64,000 bases of DNA from Albibacillus kandeliae (GCF_003116585.1 NZ_QEHM01000015.1:18842-82841); one strand, 5' to 3'; counted from the stretch's first letter, positions 8,613 through 18,419 are shown. A program made the numbers and translations. Notes: generated by a model from the letters alone, not told the origin.

Positions 8613-9608
8613 TCAGGCCGTTGCCGGGGCGATGCCGAAGGTCTGGCGATAGGCCGAGGGCGCCATACCGGTGAGTTTCTGAAAGCTCTTCCGGAAAGCC
8701 GCCACGTCGGAATACCCCACCTCCCATGCGATCCGGTCGATGGGCGTGTTGCCCTGCTCAAGCGCCTCGCGGGCCTTGGCGATGCGAACCTGCTGGAGAT
8801 AGCTGTTGGGCCGATGGCCCGTCGCGGCGGTGAAGCGGCGCAGGAAGGTGCGCTCGGTCATGCCGGCGATCTCCTGCAGCTCGCTCAGATGAAGCGCCTC
8901 GCCCGCGTTGGCATGGACGTGGTGCTGCGCCCGCCGGATCGCATCGTCGCCATGATCGAAACGGGGGACGAAGGGGGCAAAGGGGCGCTGGCTGGACCGG
9001 GGCGGCTCGATCAGCAGGAAACGCGCGGTGGCGAGCATGGTCGACGCCCCCAGCAGCCGTTCGACCAGGGTCAGACCAAGGTCGGTCCAGGCGAGGATGC
9101 CGCCCGCCGTGACGATATCGCCGTCATCCAGCACCATGTGTTCTTCGGCCAGCTTGATGCGGGGATAGCGGCGCGCCAGCTGGTCCGCAAAGGCCCAGTG
9201 GGTCGTCGCCCGCCGCCCGTCCATCAGACCGGTTTCCGCAAGCACGAAGGCCCCGGCGCAGACCGAACAGAGTGTTGATCCTTCCGCATGGCGGTCGCGC
9301 AGCCAGTCCGCCGTGGCGGGGCTGGACTGCATCCGCTCGGGCATCACGAGGCTCGGCGGTGAAATGACATGCGAAAGCTGGTGCGCCTCGCCCGGGTCGC
9401 TGTCCCAAGTGCAGCGGATATCGTCGCCTTCGGCCTGCCAGTGCGAGACGCGGATTCGTCGGCCCGCCTCGCCGCTCCATTCGCCCGCGATGCGGAACAG
9501 GTCCGTCAGGCCGTAGATCGCCGAAAGCTGGCAGTCCGGATAGATCAGCAGGCCGATCTCGGCCACGGGCGCCGTCTTGGAGCGCATTGTCTGTTTTGCC
9601 TCGGTCAT
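8613..9608 (-). CDS. GlxA-type transcriptional regulator (DJ-1/PfpI domain plus AraC helix-turn-helix)
   Basis: A 331-residue regulator. Residues of about 15-185 form a DJ-1/PfpI-like class I glutamine amidotransferase domain, with the nucleophile-elbow sequence [16 protein letters not shown]. The last 100 residues form a double AraC helix-turn-helix ([20 protein letters not shown] and [18 protein letters not shown]). Such proteins sense small metabolites through the N-terminal domain. ATG 9608 is chosen; a GTG at 9623 in the same frame is an alternative. It is divergent from the haloperoxidase-like hydrolase starting at 9682 and probably controls it. Confidence 0.88.
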   Translation of the reverse strand: MTEAKQTMRSKTAPVAEIGLLIYPDCQLSAIYGLTDLFRIAGEWSGEAGRRIRVSHWQAEGDDIRCTWDSDPGEAHQLSHVISPPSLVMPERMQSSPATADWLRDRHAEGSTLCSVCAGAFVLAETGLMDGRRATTHWAFADQLARRYPRIKLAEEHMVLDDGDIVTAGGILAWTDLGLTLVERLLGASTMLATARFLLIEPPRSSQRPFAPFVPRFDHGDDAIRRAQHHVHANAGEALHLSELQEIAGMTERTFLRRFTAATGHRPNSYLQQVRIAKAREALEQGNTPIDRIAWEVGYSDVAAFRKSFQKLTGMAPSAYRQTFGIAPATA

Positions 9609-9681
9609 TGTCCGATCCGCCACCTCTCAGGGCTCTGCGCTTTCACTATCTCTGTTCATGTCGAAACCGAAAGGACACGCG

Positions 9682-10620
9682 ATGCAACCCAACTTCACCC
9701 GGCGCGCAATGCTCACGACGACGGCCGCAGCGGCCGCGATGAGTGCCTTGCCCCGCCTGACCTTCGCCCAAGCAACAGGAGACTTTATCATGTCCACGAT
9801 CAAGACCCAGGATGGCGTCAACATCTTCTACAAGGACTGGGGCCCCCGCGATGCCCAGCCCATCGTCTTTCACCACGGCTGGCCGCTCTCGGGCGACGAC
9901 TGGGACAACCAGATGCTCTTCTTTCTCGCCGAGGGCTACCGCGTGATCGCCCATGACCGGCGCGGCCACGGCCGCTCGGACCAGGTGTCGGACGGACATG
10001 ACATGGACCACTACGCCGCCGACGTGGCCGCGCTGGTCAAGGAACTCGACTTGCGCAACGCGATCCACATCGGTCACTCCACCGGCGGTGGCGAGGTCGC
10101 ACACTATGTCGCCCGTGCCGAAGCCGGCCGGGTCGCCAAGGCGGCCCTGATCGGTGCGGTGCCGCCGGTCATGGTCCGGTCCGAGGCCAATCCCGACGGT
10201 GTTCCGCTGGAGGTCTTCGATGGCTTCCGTGCCGCACTGGCCCACAACCGCGCCCAGTTCTACCTCGACGTGGCATCGGGGCCCTTCTACGGCTTCAACC
10301 GTCCGGGCGGCGAGATCAGCCAGGGCCTCATCGACAACTGGTGGCGGCAGGGCATGGCAGGCGGTGCCAAGGCACACTACGACGGCATCGCCGCCTTCTC
10401 GGAGACGGATTTCACCGAGGATCTGAAGGCCATCGACGTTCCGGTCCTGCTGCTGCACGGCGAGGATGACCAGGTCGTGCCGATCGACAACTCGGCGCAC
10501 AAGGGCATCAAGCTGCTGAAGAATGGCACGCTCAAGACCTACCCGGGCCTGTCGCACGGCCTCTTCGCCACCCACCCCGAGGTGGTGAACCCCGAACTTC
10601 TCGCCTTTGTAAAGGCCTGA
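9682..10620 (+). CDS. Alpha/beta hydrolase, non-heme haloperoxidase-like, with N-terminal Tat-like signal
   Basis: A 312-residue alpha/beta hydrolase close to cofactor-free chloroperoxidases. The triad is S133 in GHSTGGG, D263 in GEDDQVVP and H292 in LSHGLF. ATG 9682 (SD AAAGGA at 9670-9675) adds about 36 residues carrying a twin-arginine-like signal (FTRRAMLTT, then an Ala-rich core and a cleavable AQA). An in-frame ATG at 9790, behind a strong AGGAG at 9777-9781, begins exactly where ordinary cytoplasmic haloperoxidases begin (MSTIKTQDG). Both an exported and a cytoplasmic form are therefore possible. The physiological substrate is unknown: esters, lactones or peracids are typical. Confidence 0.88.
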   Translation: MQPNFTRRAMLTTTAAAAAMSALPRLTFAQATGDFIMSTIKTQDGVNIFYKDWGPRDAQPIVFHHGWPLSGDDWDNQMLFFLAEGYRVIAHDRRGHGRSDQVSDGHDMDHYAADVAALVKELDLRNAIHIGHSTGGGEVAHYVARAEAGRVAKAALIGAVPPVMVRSEANPDGVPLEVFDGFRAALAHNRAQFYLDVASGPFYGFNRPGGEISQGLIDNWWRQGMAGGAKAHYDGIAAFSETDFTEDLKAIDVPVLLLHGEDDQVVPIDNSAHKGIKLLKNGTLKTYPGLSHGLFATHPEVVNPELLAFVKA

Positions 10621-10658
10621 GGCCCATTCGGAAGAAAGCAACGAGGGACAAGACCACG

Positions 10659-10688
10659 GCCCGCCCTTCCAATCGGAGGGCGGGCTTT
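10659..10688 (+). terminator. Rho-independent terminator after the haloperoxidase-like gene
   Basis: A perfect 9-bp GC stem pairs GCCCGCCCT at 10659-10667 with AGGGCGGGC at 10677-10685. The loop is nine bases and TTT then CCCTT follows. It lies between two convergent genes (hydrolase on plus, sigma factor on minus) and may serve both, but the T-run is on the plus side. Confidence 0.7.
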
Positions 10689-10712
10689 CCCTTGACGTCG
10701 GGGCCCGGCGGT

Positions 10713-11576
10713 TCAATGCACCGTGACACCACCCAGCTTGTCGGGGTTGCGCGTGACGTAGAGCGCGGTGATCTGCCCCTCGGACACCTCCAGCGCGGTG
10801 GTCTGAATGTTTCCGTCGACCTTCCAGACGAACCCGGGCAGCCCGTCGATGACCGTCGCGCCCAGAAACTCCATCTGCCCGGTGAACTTGCGATGCAGCC
10901 CAAGCAACAGCCGGACAAGCTTGTCGGCCCCAGTAATGACGTTCGGGTAGGAACTCACCTTGCCGCCTCCGTCCGCATGGAACGTCGCATCGCGTGCCAG
11001 CATCTGGCCAAGGCGCGCGGCGTCGCCTGAACGGCAGGCATCGAAAAAGGCGTTGACCAGTTTCTCGCCCGCATCCCGCGAGATGTCGTAGCGCGGCCGG
11101 TCAAGGCGCACATGGGCGCGGGCGCGGCTTGCCAGCTGACGTGTCGCGGCGGCGCTTCGCCCGATGGTCAGGGCCACGTCCTCCAGCGGCTGGCCAAACA
11201 CGTCGTGCAGCAAGAAGGCCGCCCGTTCCAGCGGCGACAGGCGCTCCAGCGCCAGCATGAGCGACAGGGTCAGGTTGTCGGGTCGCAGCGCGTCGTCCTC
11301 CGGCTCGATCAGCGGCTCAGGCAGCCAGGTTCCGGGATAGGTCTCGCGCCGGGCACGGGCCGACTTCATCTGGTCGAGGCACAGCCTTGAGACGATCCGG
11401 GTCAACCAGGCCGCCGGGTTGCGGATCTCGTCGTGCCGCTCGACGCCCCGGTGCCAGCGCAGATAGGCCTCCTGGACGATGTCCTCGGCCTCGGCCCACG
11501 ACCCCAGCATGCGGTAGGCGATGCGCAGCAGCCGGGGCCGCTGCGCATCGAAGAGCGCGACCGGATCAGGCGGCAT
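10713..11576 (-). CDS. sigJ: RNA polymerase sigma factor, ECF41 group (SigJ-like) with SnoaL-like C-terminal domain
   Basis: A 287-residue extracytoplasmic-function sigma factor. Region 2 is near residues 10-75 (RLLRIAYRMLGSWAEAEDIV) and region 4 near 105-160. After region 4, a SnoaL-like domain of about 120 residues replaces a separate anti-sigma factor. Three ECF41 hallmarks are visible: WLPEP after region 2, DGGGK in the C-terminal domain and NPDKL near the end. It overlaps by 11 bases the upstream gene encoding a carboxymuconolactone-decarboxylase-family protein, which is the expected partner of ECF41 factors. The inducing signal is not known from sequence. Confidence 0.9.
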   Translation of the reverse strand: MPPDPVALFDAQRPRLLRIAYRMLGSWAEAEDIVQEAYLRWHRGVERHDEIRNPAAWLTRIVSRLCLDQMKSARARRETYPGTWLPEPLIEPEDDALRPDNLTLSLMLALERLSPLERAAFLLHDVFGQPLEDVALTIGRSAAATRQLASRARAHVRLDRPRYDISRDAGEKLVNAFFDACRSGDAARLGQMLARDATFHADGGGKVSSYPNVITGADKLVRLLLGLHRKFTGQMEFLGATVIDGLPGFVWKVDGNIQTTALEVSEGQITALYVTRNPDKLGGVTVH

Positions 11577-12039
11577 CGGCGCGCGCCGCCGGCAGCGTCG
11601 TCGCGTGGGCGGAGCGCATCCCGGCCTGAACCCGGTTCCAGAGGTTGATCGCGCCGATCGCGAGGGTCAGCCAGGCCCGCTCGTCCTCGTCGAACACGGC
11701 CTCGACCCCGGCCCAATCCGCATCGGGCGCGCCGGTCTCAGGCAGGTAAGTCAGCGCTTCGGTCCAGGCCAGCGCGGCCCGTTCGCGCGCGCTGTAGAGC
11801 CCACTCTCGCGCCAGGCAGTCAGCATGTGCAGGCGAAGCGGGGTCTCGCCATCCTTTAGCGCCTCGGCCACGTGCATCTGGATGCAGAAGGCACAGCCGT
11901 TGATCTGGCTGGCGCGCAGCTTGACGAGGTGAATGAGCAGCGGTTCGAGGGTGCTGCCCTTGATGGCGGCTTCCAGTGCGAACATCGGGCGGAACCCGGC
12001 CTCGGCGCGTTTCATGTGGTCGGTCATGCGGGGTTTCAT
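11566..12039 (-). CDS. Carboxymuconolactone decarboxylase / AhpD-family protein
   Basis: A 157-residue all-helical protein with the redox motif CAFCIQMHVAEA (C-x2-C-x3-H), as in AhpD-like peroxidase-associated members. ATG 12039 was chosen because AGGAG on the minus strand stands just upstream with normal spacing. Its 3' end overlaps the ECF41 sigma factor gene, so the two are co-transcribed and translationally coupled. In this family pairing the enzyme gene is usually the target of the sigma factor. A role in handling organic oxidants is plausible, and the neighbouring haloperoxidase fits that theme, but no substrate can be assigned. Confidence 0.88.
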   Translation of the reverse strand: MKPRMTDHMKRAEAGFRPMFALEAAIKGSTLEPLLIHLVKLRASQINGCAFCIQMHVAEALKDGETPLRLHMLTAWRESGLYSARERAALAWTEALTYLPETGAPDADWAGVEAVFDEDERAWLTLAIGAINLWNRVQAGMRSAHATTLPAARADAA

Positions 12040-12273
12040 CAGTATCTCCTTTGGGTCTGATACCCTCATGACGAGGCAGCCCCGGCCAATGTGACACGCC
12101 CCCGGAAAAAATGGAGGTGTCCGCATACCGTGTCGGTCAATCATGTCCTTTGGAGCGGACCCTTTGGGCATAGCGCGGCGAAGGTCGGCTTTGAGCCCAA
12201 ATTGCCGGATGCTGCGGCTTGCACAAGGTTCTGCTTTAGGGCCATAAGCGTACTATTCAGATTGGAGCGCATA

Positions 12274-13044
12274 TTGGAACTCGCAGGCAGATTGACGCTT
12301 ATCAGTATCCAATTGGCGGGCTTGGTTATATCCGCTTTTCTTGTCGGTGTGACCTTTTCAAACCCTGATCAAGTCGAAGAGCGTCTTCGACAGTTCGCCA
12401 TAGTTGAAGTCGAGCGCGCGGCAGAGGAGGTGTGGTCACAAAGAACAGTCGGACAAGGCGAAGGCAGTCGGTCCGAAAGGCTCATGGCGCTTTCCGACCG
12501 CTTCGGATTGGATGCAGAAGTTCTTGATGCCCAGCGTAAAGAAGTTGTTCCTGCAATACTCGCGTTGGCAAAGTCAGAAATCTGCCAAGAGAACTGTGAG
12601 TTCTGGGGCTTTGCCTCTCAGTTGACAAACGTTTCCATGATAGAGCGCGTTGCTCAAATTAGATTTGGACAAAGCACGTTAAGTGACTTTTTGGTCGAGC
12701 GCTACGAAACTTCGGTTAAGGGGCTGTTGAGCGATTTGCGCAGGTTTGGGCTCGTGAATGTTGTGGTTCTTTCTATGATGCTTGGGCTAATGGTGTTTCG
12801 CAACTACTTGGATTGGCGTTTCACAGCTTTCTCAGTCGCATTGACGAGTTACGCCGCTTGGGCAGCCTATGGGTATCTTTGCAATCAGAATTGGGCTCTT
12901 GCGATCCTTTTGCAGGATTGGGCATCGCCCGTATACCAAATCGCAATGATCTTCTTTGCCCTACTTTTCTTCGATTGGCTCTTCCTGCGCGGAAAAGTCA
13001 CCCAAACAATCAGCTATCTGATCGCAGGTGCTTTACCGGGCTAG
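12274..13044 (+). CDS. Uncharacterised membrane protein (orphan, AT-richer than neighbours)
   Basis: I do not recognise this 256-residue protein. TTG 12274 is chosen as start because GGAG at 12264-12267 precedes it by six bases and the first membrane helix follows immediately; the frame stays open further upstream, to 12091. Predicted layout: one helix at about residues 8-28, a soluble segment of about 120 residues with a Cys pair (CQENCEFWG), then three helices near the C-terminus. Its base composition and codon use are clearly AT-richer than both sides, and it has no operon partner. Transfer from a different genome is the simplest reading. Confidence 0.6.
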   Translation: MELAGRLTLISIQLAGLVISAFLVGVTFSNPDQVEERLRQFAIVEVERAAEEVWSQRTVGQGEGSRSERLMALSDRFGLDAEVLDAQRKEVVPAILALAKSEICQENCEFWGFASQLTNVSMIERVAQIRFGQSTLSDFLVERYETSVKGLLSDLRRFGLVNVVVLSMMLGLMVFRNYLDWRFTAFSVALTSYAAWAAYGYLCNQNWALAILLQDWASPVYQIAMIFFALLFFDWLFLRGKVTQTISYLIAGALPG

Positions 13045-13189
13045 AGCCGCGCTGGCGAGATACACGCCGCTAGGAAGCTGAAAGCCACAAGGTGCCTTCG
13101 GACCGGTAGCGGACATTACCACATCGAAAGCGAAAGGCCACTTCGTCCGCTCTTCCGACCAACACAGTATCCGAACACCCCCAAAAAAA

Positions 13190-14323
13190 TTAGAGGGTCG
13201 GTCGGCCGCGCAGCAGGCGTTCCACGCTCCAGCGGCTGACGGCCTGCACCATGTCGTCGCGCCCCGACAGGGGGCCGGGGCGGAACAGGACCGATCCCAG
13301 CGCCCGTTGCTGCCCTTCCAGCACCCCCACGTCCTCGCGGGCCACCTTTTCCCAGCGGTCCTCGTAGGCGCGGGCGCGGCTGACAAAGTCGGGCAGGGCG
13401 ACGGTGCCCTCGGGAAAGCAGCCGCCGATGTGCAGCCGGGAACGGTCGGCGGCCACCGGGGTCACGTTCAGCCACCACATGCTGTCCTGCGCGATGGCGA
13501 ACTGGCAGGTGGGATGGATGACGGTGAAGTAGGTCCCTCGGCGCGCATCCTCGTCGAGCCCCTCGATCATCGGGAAGGACGCGGCGCTCTTGTCCATTGT
13601 CGCGATGCTGCGGTCGCTCAGGACCTGCATGCACAGCCACTGGCCGCGCGTCGGGATCGGGCGCTGTGTCTGCGCGCCGACGGTGTCGCGGTGCACGATG
13701 CCGGTGTGATAGGTCTCCATCGCGTTTTCGAGCAGCAGCTTCCAGTTGCAGTCGACGTCAATCTCGAACTCCCAGGTGCAGCGCATGAGGTCGAGCCGGT
13801 GCGAGGCCATGCGCTCGGGCAGGTCCCCAAGGTGGTCCAGCAAGGGCATGGGCTTGCGGTCGAAGCAGGCAAAGACGAACCCGTTCCAGGTGTCGAGTGC
13901 GAGGGGGATCAGGCCGTTCTCGGTCCGGTCGAACCCCTCGGCGTCCTGCATGTCAGGGCATCCGTAGAGGCGCCCGTCCGAGAAGTAGCTCCAGGCGTGG
14001 TAGGGGCAGACGACGCGCCCGCCGGTGTTGCCGCTGCCCTCCAGCAGGATCGAGCCGCGATGGCGGCAGACGTTGGCAAAGCAGCGCAGCCGGTCATCCT
14101 GCCCCCGCAGCAGCAGGATGGGGCCGCCCGGCGTGTCGAAGCTGCGGTAGTCGCCCTTGTTGGCCAGTTGGTCCTCACGGCAGAGAAAGAACCAGTCCCG
14201 CAGGAAGATCGCCTCGCGCTCTGCGGCGAAGATCTCGGCCGAGGTGTAAATCTCGGGCGGCATGGACTTGGCGATCTTCAGTGGCGCGAGGGCTTCGGTC
14301 CAGTCGAGGTTCTGCAGTGTCAT
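13190..14323 (-). CDS. Rieske-type aromatic-ring/quaternary-amine oxygenase, alpha subunit
   Basis: A 377-residue oxygenase. The Rieske 2Fe-2S ligands are in CRHRGSILL and CPYHAWSY, and the mononuclear iron site is in the NAMETYHTGIVHRD region (family pattern NWK...E..H...H). Its length and domain order resemble the GbcA/CntA-like group that demethylates or cleaves quaternary amines as well as ring-hydroxylating enzymes. ATG 14323 is preferred over GTG 14362. No reductase gene is adjacent, so electrons must come from an unlinked partner. It lies next to an RpiR regulator and a polyamine-type importer, suggesting a nitrogenous substrate. Confidence 0.85.
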   Translation of the reverse strand: MTLQNLDWTEALAPLKIAKSMPPEIYTSAEIFAAEREAIFLRDWFFLCREDQLANKGDYRSFDTPGGPILLLRGQDDRLRCFANVCRHRGSILLEGSGNTGGRVVCPYHAWSYFSDGRLYGCPDMQDAEGFDRTENGLIPLALDTWNGFVFACFDRKPMPLLDHLGDLPERMASHRLDLMRCTWEFEIDVDCNWKLLLENAMETYHTGIVHRDTVGAQTQRPIPTRGQWLCMQVLSDRSIATMDKSAASFPMIEGLDEDARRGTYFTVIHPTCQFAIAQDSMWWLNVTPVAADRSRLHIGGCFPEGTVALPDFVSRARAYEDRWEKVAREDVGVLEGQQRALGSVLFRPGPLSGRDDMVQAVSRWSVERLLRGRPTL

Positions 14324-14423
14324 GAGAGGCTTGTCCGGTCGGCGGGCGTGGCTGTCGCCCACGATTTGAACCGGAGCCGCGAGACCCTGTCAAAGCAAAT
14401 CCGGCGCGAGCGAGGGCCCTAAA

Positions 14424-15290
14424 TCAGAATATCCCGATCCGGTGCGCCAGCCGTTTCCAGTCGCGCATCCGGCGGTCGAGGTTCATGCCCGGGGCGTTCG
14501 CGGTGGCATGGACCAGCAGGCTGCAGGCGGCGTTCAGGCCAAGGATCGACTCGAGGAACAGGCCGGTCTTGGACGGCGTGTTGATCACCGCATCGGTGAC
14601 GTCATGCGCCCAGTGGCAGTACTCATCGGTAACCACGACGACCGAGCGCCCCTGTTCGCGCGCGAGCCGTGCCAGCGTCTCGCATTCAGCGGCATAGGGG
14701 ATCACGTCGATGATCAGCAGACAGCTGCTGCCATCCCTCGGAGGGTCGAGCCATTCGGACAGCATACTGTCGTGTCCGGACAGGAACCGGACCCGAGGGC
14801 GGGCGAGGGCAAGGCGCCGCGCCGTATCCTCGGCAAGGCCGCGCACGGTCTGGAACCCGGTCACGTAGACATCGGTGGACTCCCGCAGGTAGCGTTCCGC
14901 CGCCTCGAAGGCGGGCGTGTTGAGCTTGGCGTAGACGGTGCGCACCGCCAGCAGTTCGGCGTTCAGCTGCTCCTGCCAGTCGGCGGGAAGTTCGGCGCTC
15001 TCGTCGGCGAGGCTCTCGCCGGTGACCGAGTAGCGGTGCCGCAGCATTCCCTTGAATTCCTTCATCCCGGCACAGCCGAACCGGCGCAGCATCCGACCGA
15101 CGGTAATCTCGGCAACACCGGCCTTCTGGGCGATGGATTTCCCGGTCTCAAAGGAGATCGACGTGAGGTTCAGCAGGAAATACTGCGCAACTTTCGCCTC
15201 CTGTTTGGGCAGCGTTGGCAACCCGGCCTCCATCCTGCTCACAAATTCATCAAGAGGGGCCTCGGCGTAGGAGGCAAAGCCGTGGGACAT
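14424..15290 (-). CDS. MurR/RpiR-family transcriptional regulator
   Basis: A 288-residue regulator with an N-terminal RpiR helix-turn-helix (about residues 25-95, including GKSIAQKAGVAEITVGRMLRRFG-type pattern) and a C-terminal SIS-like domain from about residue 130. SIS domains usually bind phosphosugars, but this family also regulates amine and amino acid catabolism. It is divergent from the polyamine-type ABC operon starting at 15404 and upstream of the Rieske oxygenase on the same strand, so it probably controls both. The ligand is unknown. Confidence 0.88.
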   Translation of the reverse strand: MSHGFASYAEAPLDEFVSRMEAGLPTLPKQEAKVAQYFLLNLTSISFETGKSIAQKAGVAEITVGRMLRRFGCAGMKEFKGMLRHRYSVTGESLADESAELPADWQEQLNAELLAVRTVYAKLNTPAFEAAERYLRESTDVYVTGFQTVRGLAEDTARRLALARPRVRFLSGHDSMLSEWLDPPRDGSSCLLIIDVIPYAAECETLARLAREQGRSVVVVTDEYCHWAHDVTDAVINTPSKTGLFLESILGLNAACSLLVHATANAPGMNLDRRMRDWKRLAHRIGIF

Positions 15291-15321
15291 GTCGGATCTC
15301 CTAATGACAGAAAACTAACAT

Positions 15322-15350
15322 TTGACGAAAAAGACAGTATCGCATCATTT
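15322..15350 (+). promoter_or_regulatory. Putative sigma-70-type promoter of the polyamine-type ABC operon
   Basis: TTGACG at 15322-15327 matches a -35 element and TCATTT at 15345-15350 is a weak -10 element at 17-bp spacing. The region is AT-rich and lies 54 bases before the solute-binding gene. GAAAA direct repeats nearby could be part of the RpiR site. Inference from pattern only. Confidence 0.35.
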
Positions 15351-15403
15351 TCCCGACTCAAGAAAAATCCGCAAAGGCAACCTGACTGGGAGACAACCAC
15401 GCC

Positions 15404-16429
15404 ATGAAAATGACCCACCTTGCCGTGACCACGGCTCTGGTCCTTGCCCCGCTGGCGGCAGCGGCGCAGGAGCAGCTCTCGCTTTACAACTGGGGCGATT
15501 ACATCAACCCCGAGGTGCTCGAGGCCTTCACCAAGGAGACCGGCATCGAGGTCACGCTCGACAGCTACGGCTCGAACGAGGAAATGCTGGCCAAGATCCA
15601 GGCCGGGGCGACGGGATATGACATCGTCTTCCCCTCGGTGCACATGCACGACATCATGTTCCAGCTCGGGCTGCTGGCCAAGACCGACATCGGCGCCTCG
15701 CCTGACTTCAAGAACATCGACCCGCAGTTCGTCCGCGCCAAGACCGACCCGAACGCCGAATACTGCCTGCCCTATGCCTGGGGCAACGTGGGCATCGTTT
15801 ATAACAAGGCGCTGGCCGGTGACATCAAGAGCTGGAAGGACTTTTTCGCGCTCGGCGCCGAGGGCAAGAAGATCACCCTGCTGGACGACCTGCGCGAGAC
15901 CATCGGCATCGGCCTGATCATGAACGGCAAGTCGGTCAACTCGACCGACCCGGATGAGGTGACCGCCGCCGCCGACTACATCGTCGAGCATCTCGACGGG
16001 GTGACCGCCTTTACCTACGACTCGGTGCCGCAGGTGATCTCGGGCGACGTGGCGGCGGCGCACTGGTACGTGGGCGCGAACCTCTTCGTGTCCGAGAACC
16101 CGGACACCATCGGCTACATCATCCCCGAGGAAGGCGCGACGATGTACCAAGAAGATATCTGCGTTCTCGAGTCCGCGCCGCACAAGGAGAACGCCAAGAA
16201 GTTCCTCGAGTTCTACCTCAAGCCCGAGATCGCGGCGCTGAACGTCAAGCAGCAGATGAACGGCACACCGAACGTCCCGGCGCAAAAGCTGATCCCGGAA
16301 GAGATCGCCTCCAACGGTACGATCTATCCGCCGCAGGACGTCATGGACAAGCTTCAGATCTTCGAGGACCTGGGCCGCGACCTGCAGCTCTACAACTCGG
16401 AATGGACGCGTATCAAGACCGCGCAGTAA
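15404..16429 (+). CDS. Spermidine/putrescine-type ABC transporter, periplasmic binding protein (PotD/PotF-like)
   Basis: A 341-residue extracellular binding protein with a Sec signal peptide (residues 1-20, ending AAAAQE) and the PotD/PotF start of the mature chain, [15 protein letters not shown]. Conserved stretches [22 protein letters not shown] and [14 protein letters not shown] fit the family's amine pocket framework. ATG 15404 has GGGAGA at 15388-15393. It leads an operon with ATPase, two permeases and a DmpA-type peptidase. A polyamine, or another amine related to the Rieske oxygenase and peptidase, is the likely ligand. Confidence 0.9.
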   Translation: MKMTHLAVTTALVLAPLAAAAQEQLSLYNWGDYINPEVLEAFTKETGIEVTLDSYGSNEEMLAKIQAGATGYDIVFPSVHMHDIMFQLGLLAKTDIGASPDFKNIDPQFVRAKTDPNAEYCLPYAWGNVGIVYNKALAGDIKSWKDFFALGAEGKKITLLDDLRETIGIGLIMNGKSVNSTDPDEVTAAADYIVEHLDGVTAFTYDSVPQVISGDVAAAHWYVGANLFVSENPDTIGYIIPEEGATMYQEDICVLESAPHKENAKKFLEFYLKPEIAALNVKQQMNGTPNVPAQKLIPEEIASNGTIYPPQDVMDKLQIFEDLGRDLQLYNSEWTRIKTAQ

Positions 16430-16435
16430 ACCCAT

Positions 16436-16459
16436 CCGGCGGGGCCTCGGCCCCGCCGG
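16436..16459 (+). terminator. Intercistronic hairpin between binding-protein and ATPase genes
   Basis: An 11-base perfect inverted repeat (CCGGCGGGGCC at 16436-16446 and its complement at 16449-16459) lies directly after the binding-protein stop, with no T-run. Hairpins here typically protect the upstream mRNA or dampen downstream expression, giving excess binding protein over membrane subunits. The structure is seen; the function is inferred. Confidence 0.55.
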
Positions 16460-16476
16460 GCCACAGGACCCGGAAC

Positions 16477-17538
16477 ATGCCCGCACCCCTTGAAATCATC
16501 AACGCCCGCAAGGTCTTTCGCACCCCGGAAGGCGGCAGCCTGACCGCGCTCGACGGTGTCTCGCTCAAACTCGCCACTGCCGAGTTCGTCACCCTTCTGG
16601 GGCCCTCGGGTTGCGGCAAGACCACCCTTCTGCGCACCATCAGCGGTTTCGAAACGCTGGATGCGGGTGACATCCTGATCGACGGCACGGCGGTAACGCA
16701 GCTTCCGGCGCACCGGCGTCCGGTGAACACCGTGTTCCAGCGCTACGCCCTGTTCAACCACATGAGCGTGGCGCGCAACGTCGGCTACGCGCTGGAAATC
16801 GCGGGCCGGGACAAGCGCGAGATCCGGACGCGGGTGGGCGAGATGCTGGAACTCGTCGGTCTGACCGGGCTCGAGAAACGCACCATCTCGCAGCTCTCGG
16901 GCGGCCAGCAGCAGCGCGTCGCTCTGGCGCGGGCGCTGGCGGGCAAACCCAAGCTGCTGCTGCTCGACGAACCGCTCTCGGCACTGGACAAGAACCTGCG
17001 CCAGAAGATGCAGCAGGAATTGAAGGCGCTGCAGCGCGAGCTTGGCATCGGTTTCGTCTTCGTGACCCACGATCAGGAAGAGGCGCTGACCATGTCCGAC
17101 CGCATCGCGGTGCTGGCACATGGGCAGATCCAGCAGATCGGCGCGCCGTCCCAGCTCTACCAGAGCCCGGCCAACCTGTTCACCGCCGACTTCCTCGGCG
17201 AGAGCAACCTGCTGCCCGTAGCGCTCGATGGCCAGTCCGCGCGTATCGGCGACGGGCAGGGGTTCGCCGCCGCGCGACCCGCCGGTGCCGCCACCCTTCT
17301 CCTGCGCCCCGAGGCGCTGGGCCTCGCACGCCCGCAAGGTCCGGCGCTCAGCTTCACCGGCGTGATCCGCGAGACCTATTACACCGGCAAGGACCACCAG
17401 GTCGCGCTGGAGACCCCGGCCTTCGGCACCCTCCACGCGCTGCTGCGCTCGGGCAGCACGCCGCTGGATCTCGGCGCGGAACTTACCCTTCACGCGCCCG
17501 CCGACGATCTGCACCTGATCGACGAGGTGGCGCCATGA
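16477..17538 (+). CDS. Spermidine/putrescine-type ABC transporter ATP-binding protein (PotA-like)
   Basis: A 353-residue ATPase. Walker A is [13 protein letters not shown], the signature [15 protein letters not shown], Walker [17 protein letters not shown] and the H-loop [12 protein letters not shown]-terminal TOBE regulatory domain starts near residue 240. This length with a TOBE domain is typical of the PotA/iron/sulfate importer group. ATG 16477 follows the hairpin after the binding-protein gene. Its stop overlaps the next permease start by four bases (ATGA at 17535-17538). Confidence 0.9.
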   Translation: MPAPLEIINARKVFRTPEGGSLTALDGVSLKLATAEFVTLLGPSGCGKTTLLRTISGFETLDAGDILIDGTAVTQLPAHRRPVNTVFQRYALFNHMSVARNVGYALEIAGRDKREIRTRVGEMLELVGLTGLEKRTISQLSGGQQQRVALARALAGKPKLLLLDEPLSALDKNLRQKMQQELKALQRELGIGFVFVTHDQEEALTMSDRIAVLAHGQIQQIGAPSQLYQSPANLFTADFLGESNLLPVALDGQSARIGDGQGFAAARPAGAATLLLRPEALGLARPQGPALSFTGVIRETYYTGKDHQVALETPAFGTLHALLRSGSTPLDLGAELTLHAPADDLHLIDEVAP

Positions 17539-18419
17539 CGCTGGCGCGGCGCAAGCTGCTGCAACTCGTCGGGCTGCTCGGGGCGCCGACCGTCTTCCTG
17601 CTGTTCTTCTTTCTCTGCCCACTGCTCATCATGCTGGTCTATAGCTTCCTGACGCCCGGCCTTTACGGCGGGGTCGAATGGCAGTTCTCACATCTGAACT
17701 ACGGCCGCATCCTCGGCTGGGCCAATACGCGCTACGAAAAGTTCGACCCGGTCTTCCTCTCGATCTTCCTGCGCTCGCTCCGCCTTGCCGCGCTGACCGT
17801 CGTGACCAGCCTGCTGGTCAGCTACCCGGCGGCCTTTTGGATCAGCCGGATGAGCCCGGGGCGACGCGACTTTGCCATCTTCCTCGTGACGCTGCCCTTC
17901 TTCGTCAGCCTGATCGTGCGGCTCTTTGCGTGGGTCCTGATCCTGCGCCCCACCGGTGTCCTGAACCAGGGCCTGATGGGGATCGGCCTCACCTCCGAAC
18001 CCATCGAGTTCCTCTATTCCGACTTCGCGGTCATCCTCGGCATGACCTATGTCTTCATCCCCTTCATGTTCCTGCCGCTCTATGCCTCCATCGAGAAACT
18101 GGACGTGGCCCAGTTGGAAGCATCTTCCGACCTTGGCGCCACGCGGTTCCAGACCTTCCGCAAGGTGGTGCTGCCCGCGACCATGCCGGGCATCATCGGG
18201 GGTGGGATCATCACCTTCATCCCGGCGCTCGGGAACTTCATCGTTCCCTCGGTCCTCGGCGGCGCCAAGGTGCTGATGATCGGCAACCTGATCGAGCAGC
18301 AGTTCCTCTCGGCCCGCAACTGGCCCTTCGGCTCGGCGCTGGCCATGCTGGTGATGACGGCGGTTCTGGTCCTGCTGGTGGTCCAGCTGCGGCTGGCCCG
18401 GCGCGAGGAGGCCTCCTGA
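17535..18419 (+). CDS. Spermidine/putrescine-type ABC transporter permease (PotB-like)
   Basis: A 294-residue permease with about six hydrophobic segments and an EAA loop reading [20 protein letters not shown], standard for the PotB/PotC subfamily. It begins inside the ATPase stop codon, implying translational coupling. It pairs with the following gene product to make the membrane channel. Confidence 0.9.
   Translation: MTLARRKLLQLVGLLGAPTVFLLFFFLCPLLIMLVYSFLTPGLYGGVEWQFSHLNYGRILGWANTRYEKFDPVFLSIFLRSLRLAALTVVTSLLVSYPAAFWISRMSPGRRDFAIFLVTLPFFVSLIVRLFAWVLILRPTGVLNQGLMGIGLTSEPIEFLYSDFAVILGMTYVFIPFMFLPLYASIEKLDVAQLEASSDLGATRFQTFRKVVLPATMPGIIGGGIITFIPALGNFIVPSVLGGAKVLMIGNLIEQQFLSARNWPFGSALAMLVMTAVLVLLVVQLRLARREEAS

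Noticed and set aside
12091..12273. Extended N-terminus for the orphan membrane protein
   Set aside because: The first 61 codons have no membrane or domain character and no SD, whereas TTG 12274 has GGAG at good spacing right before the first helix.
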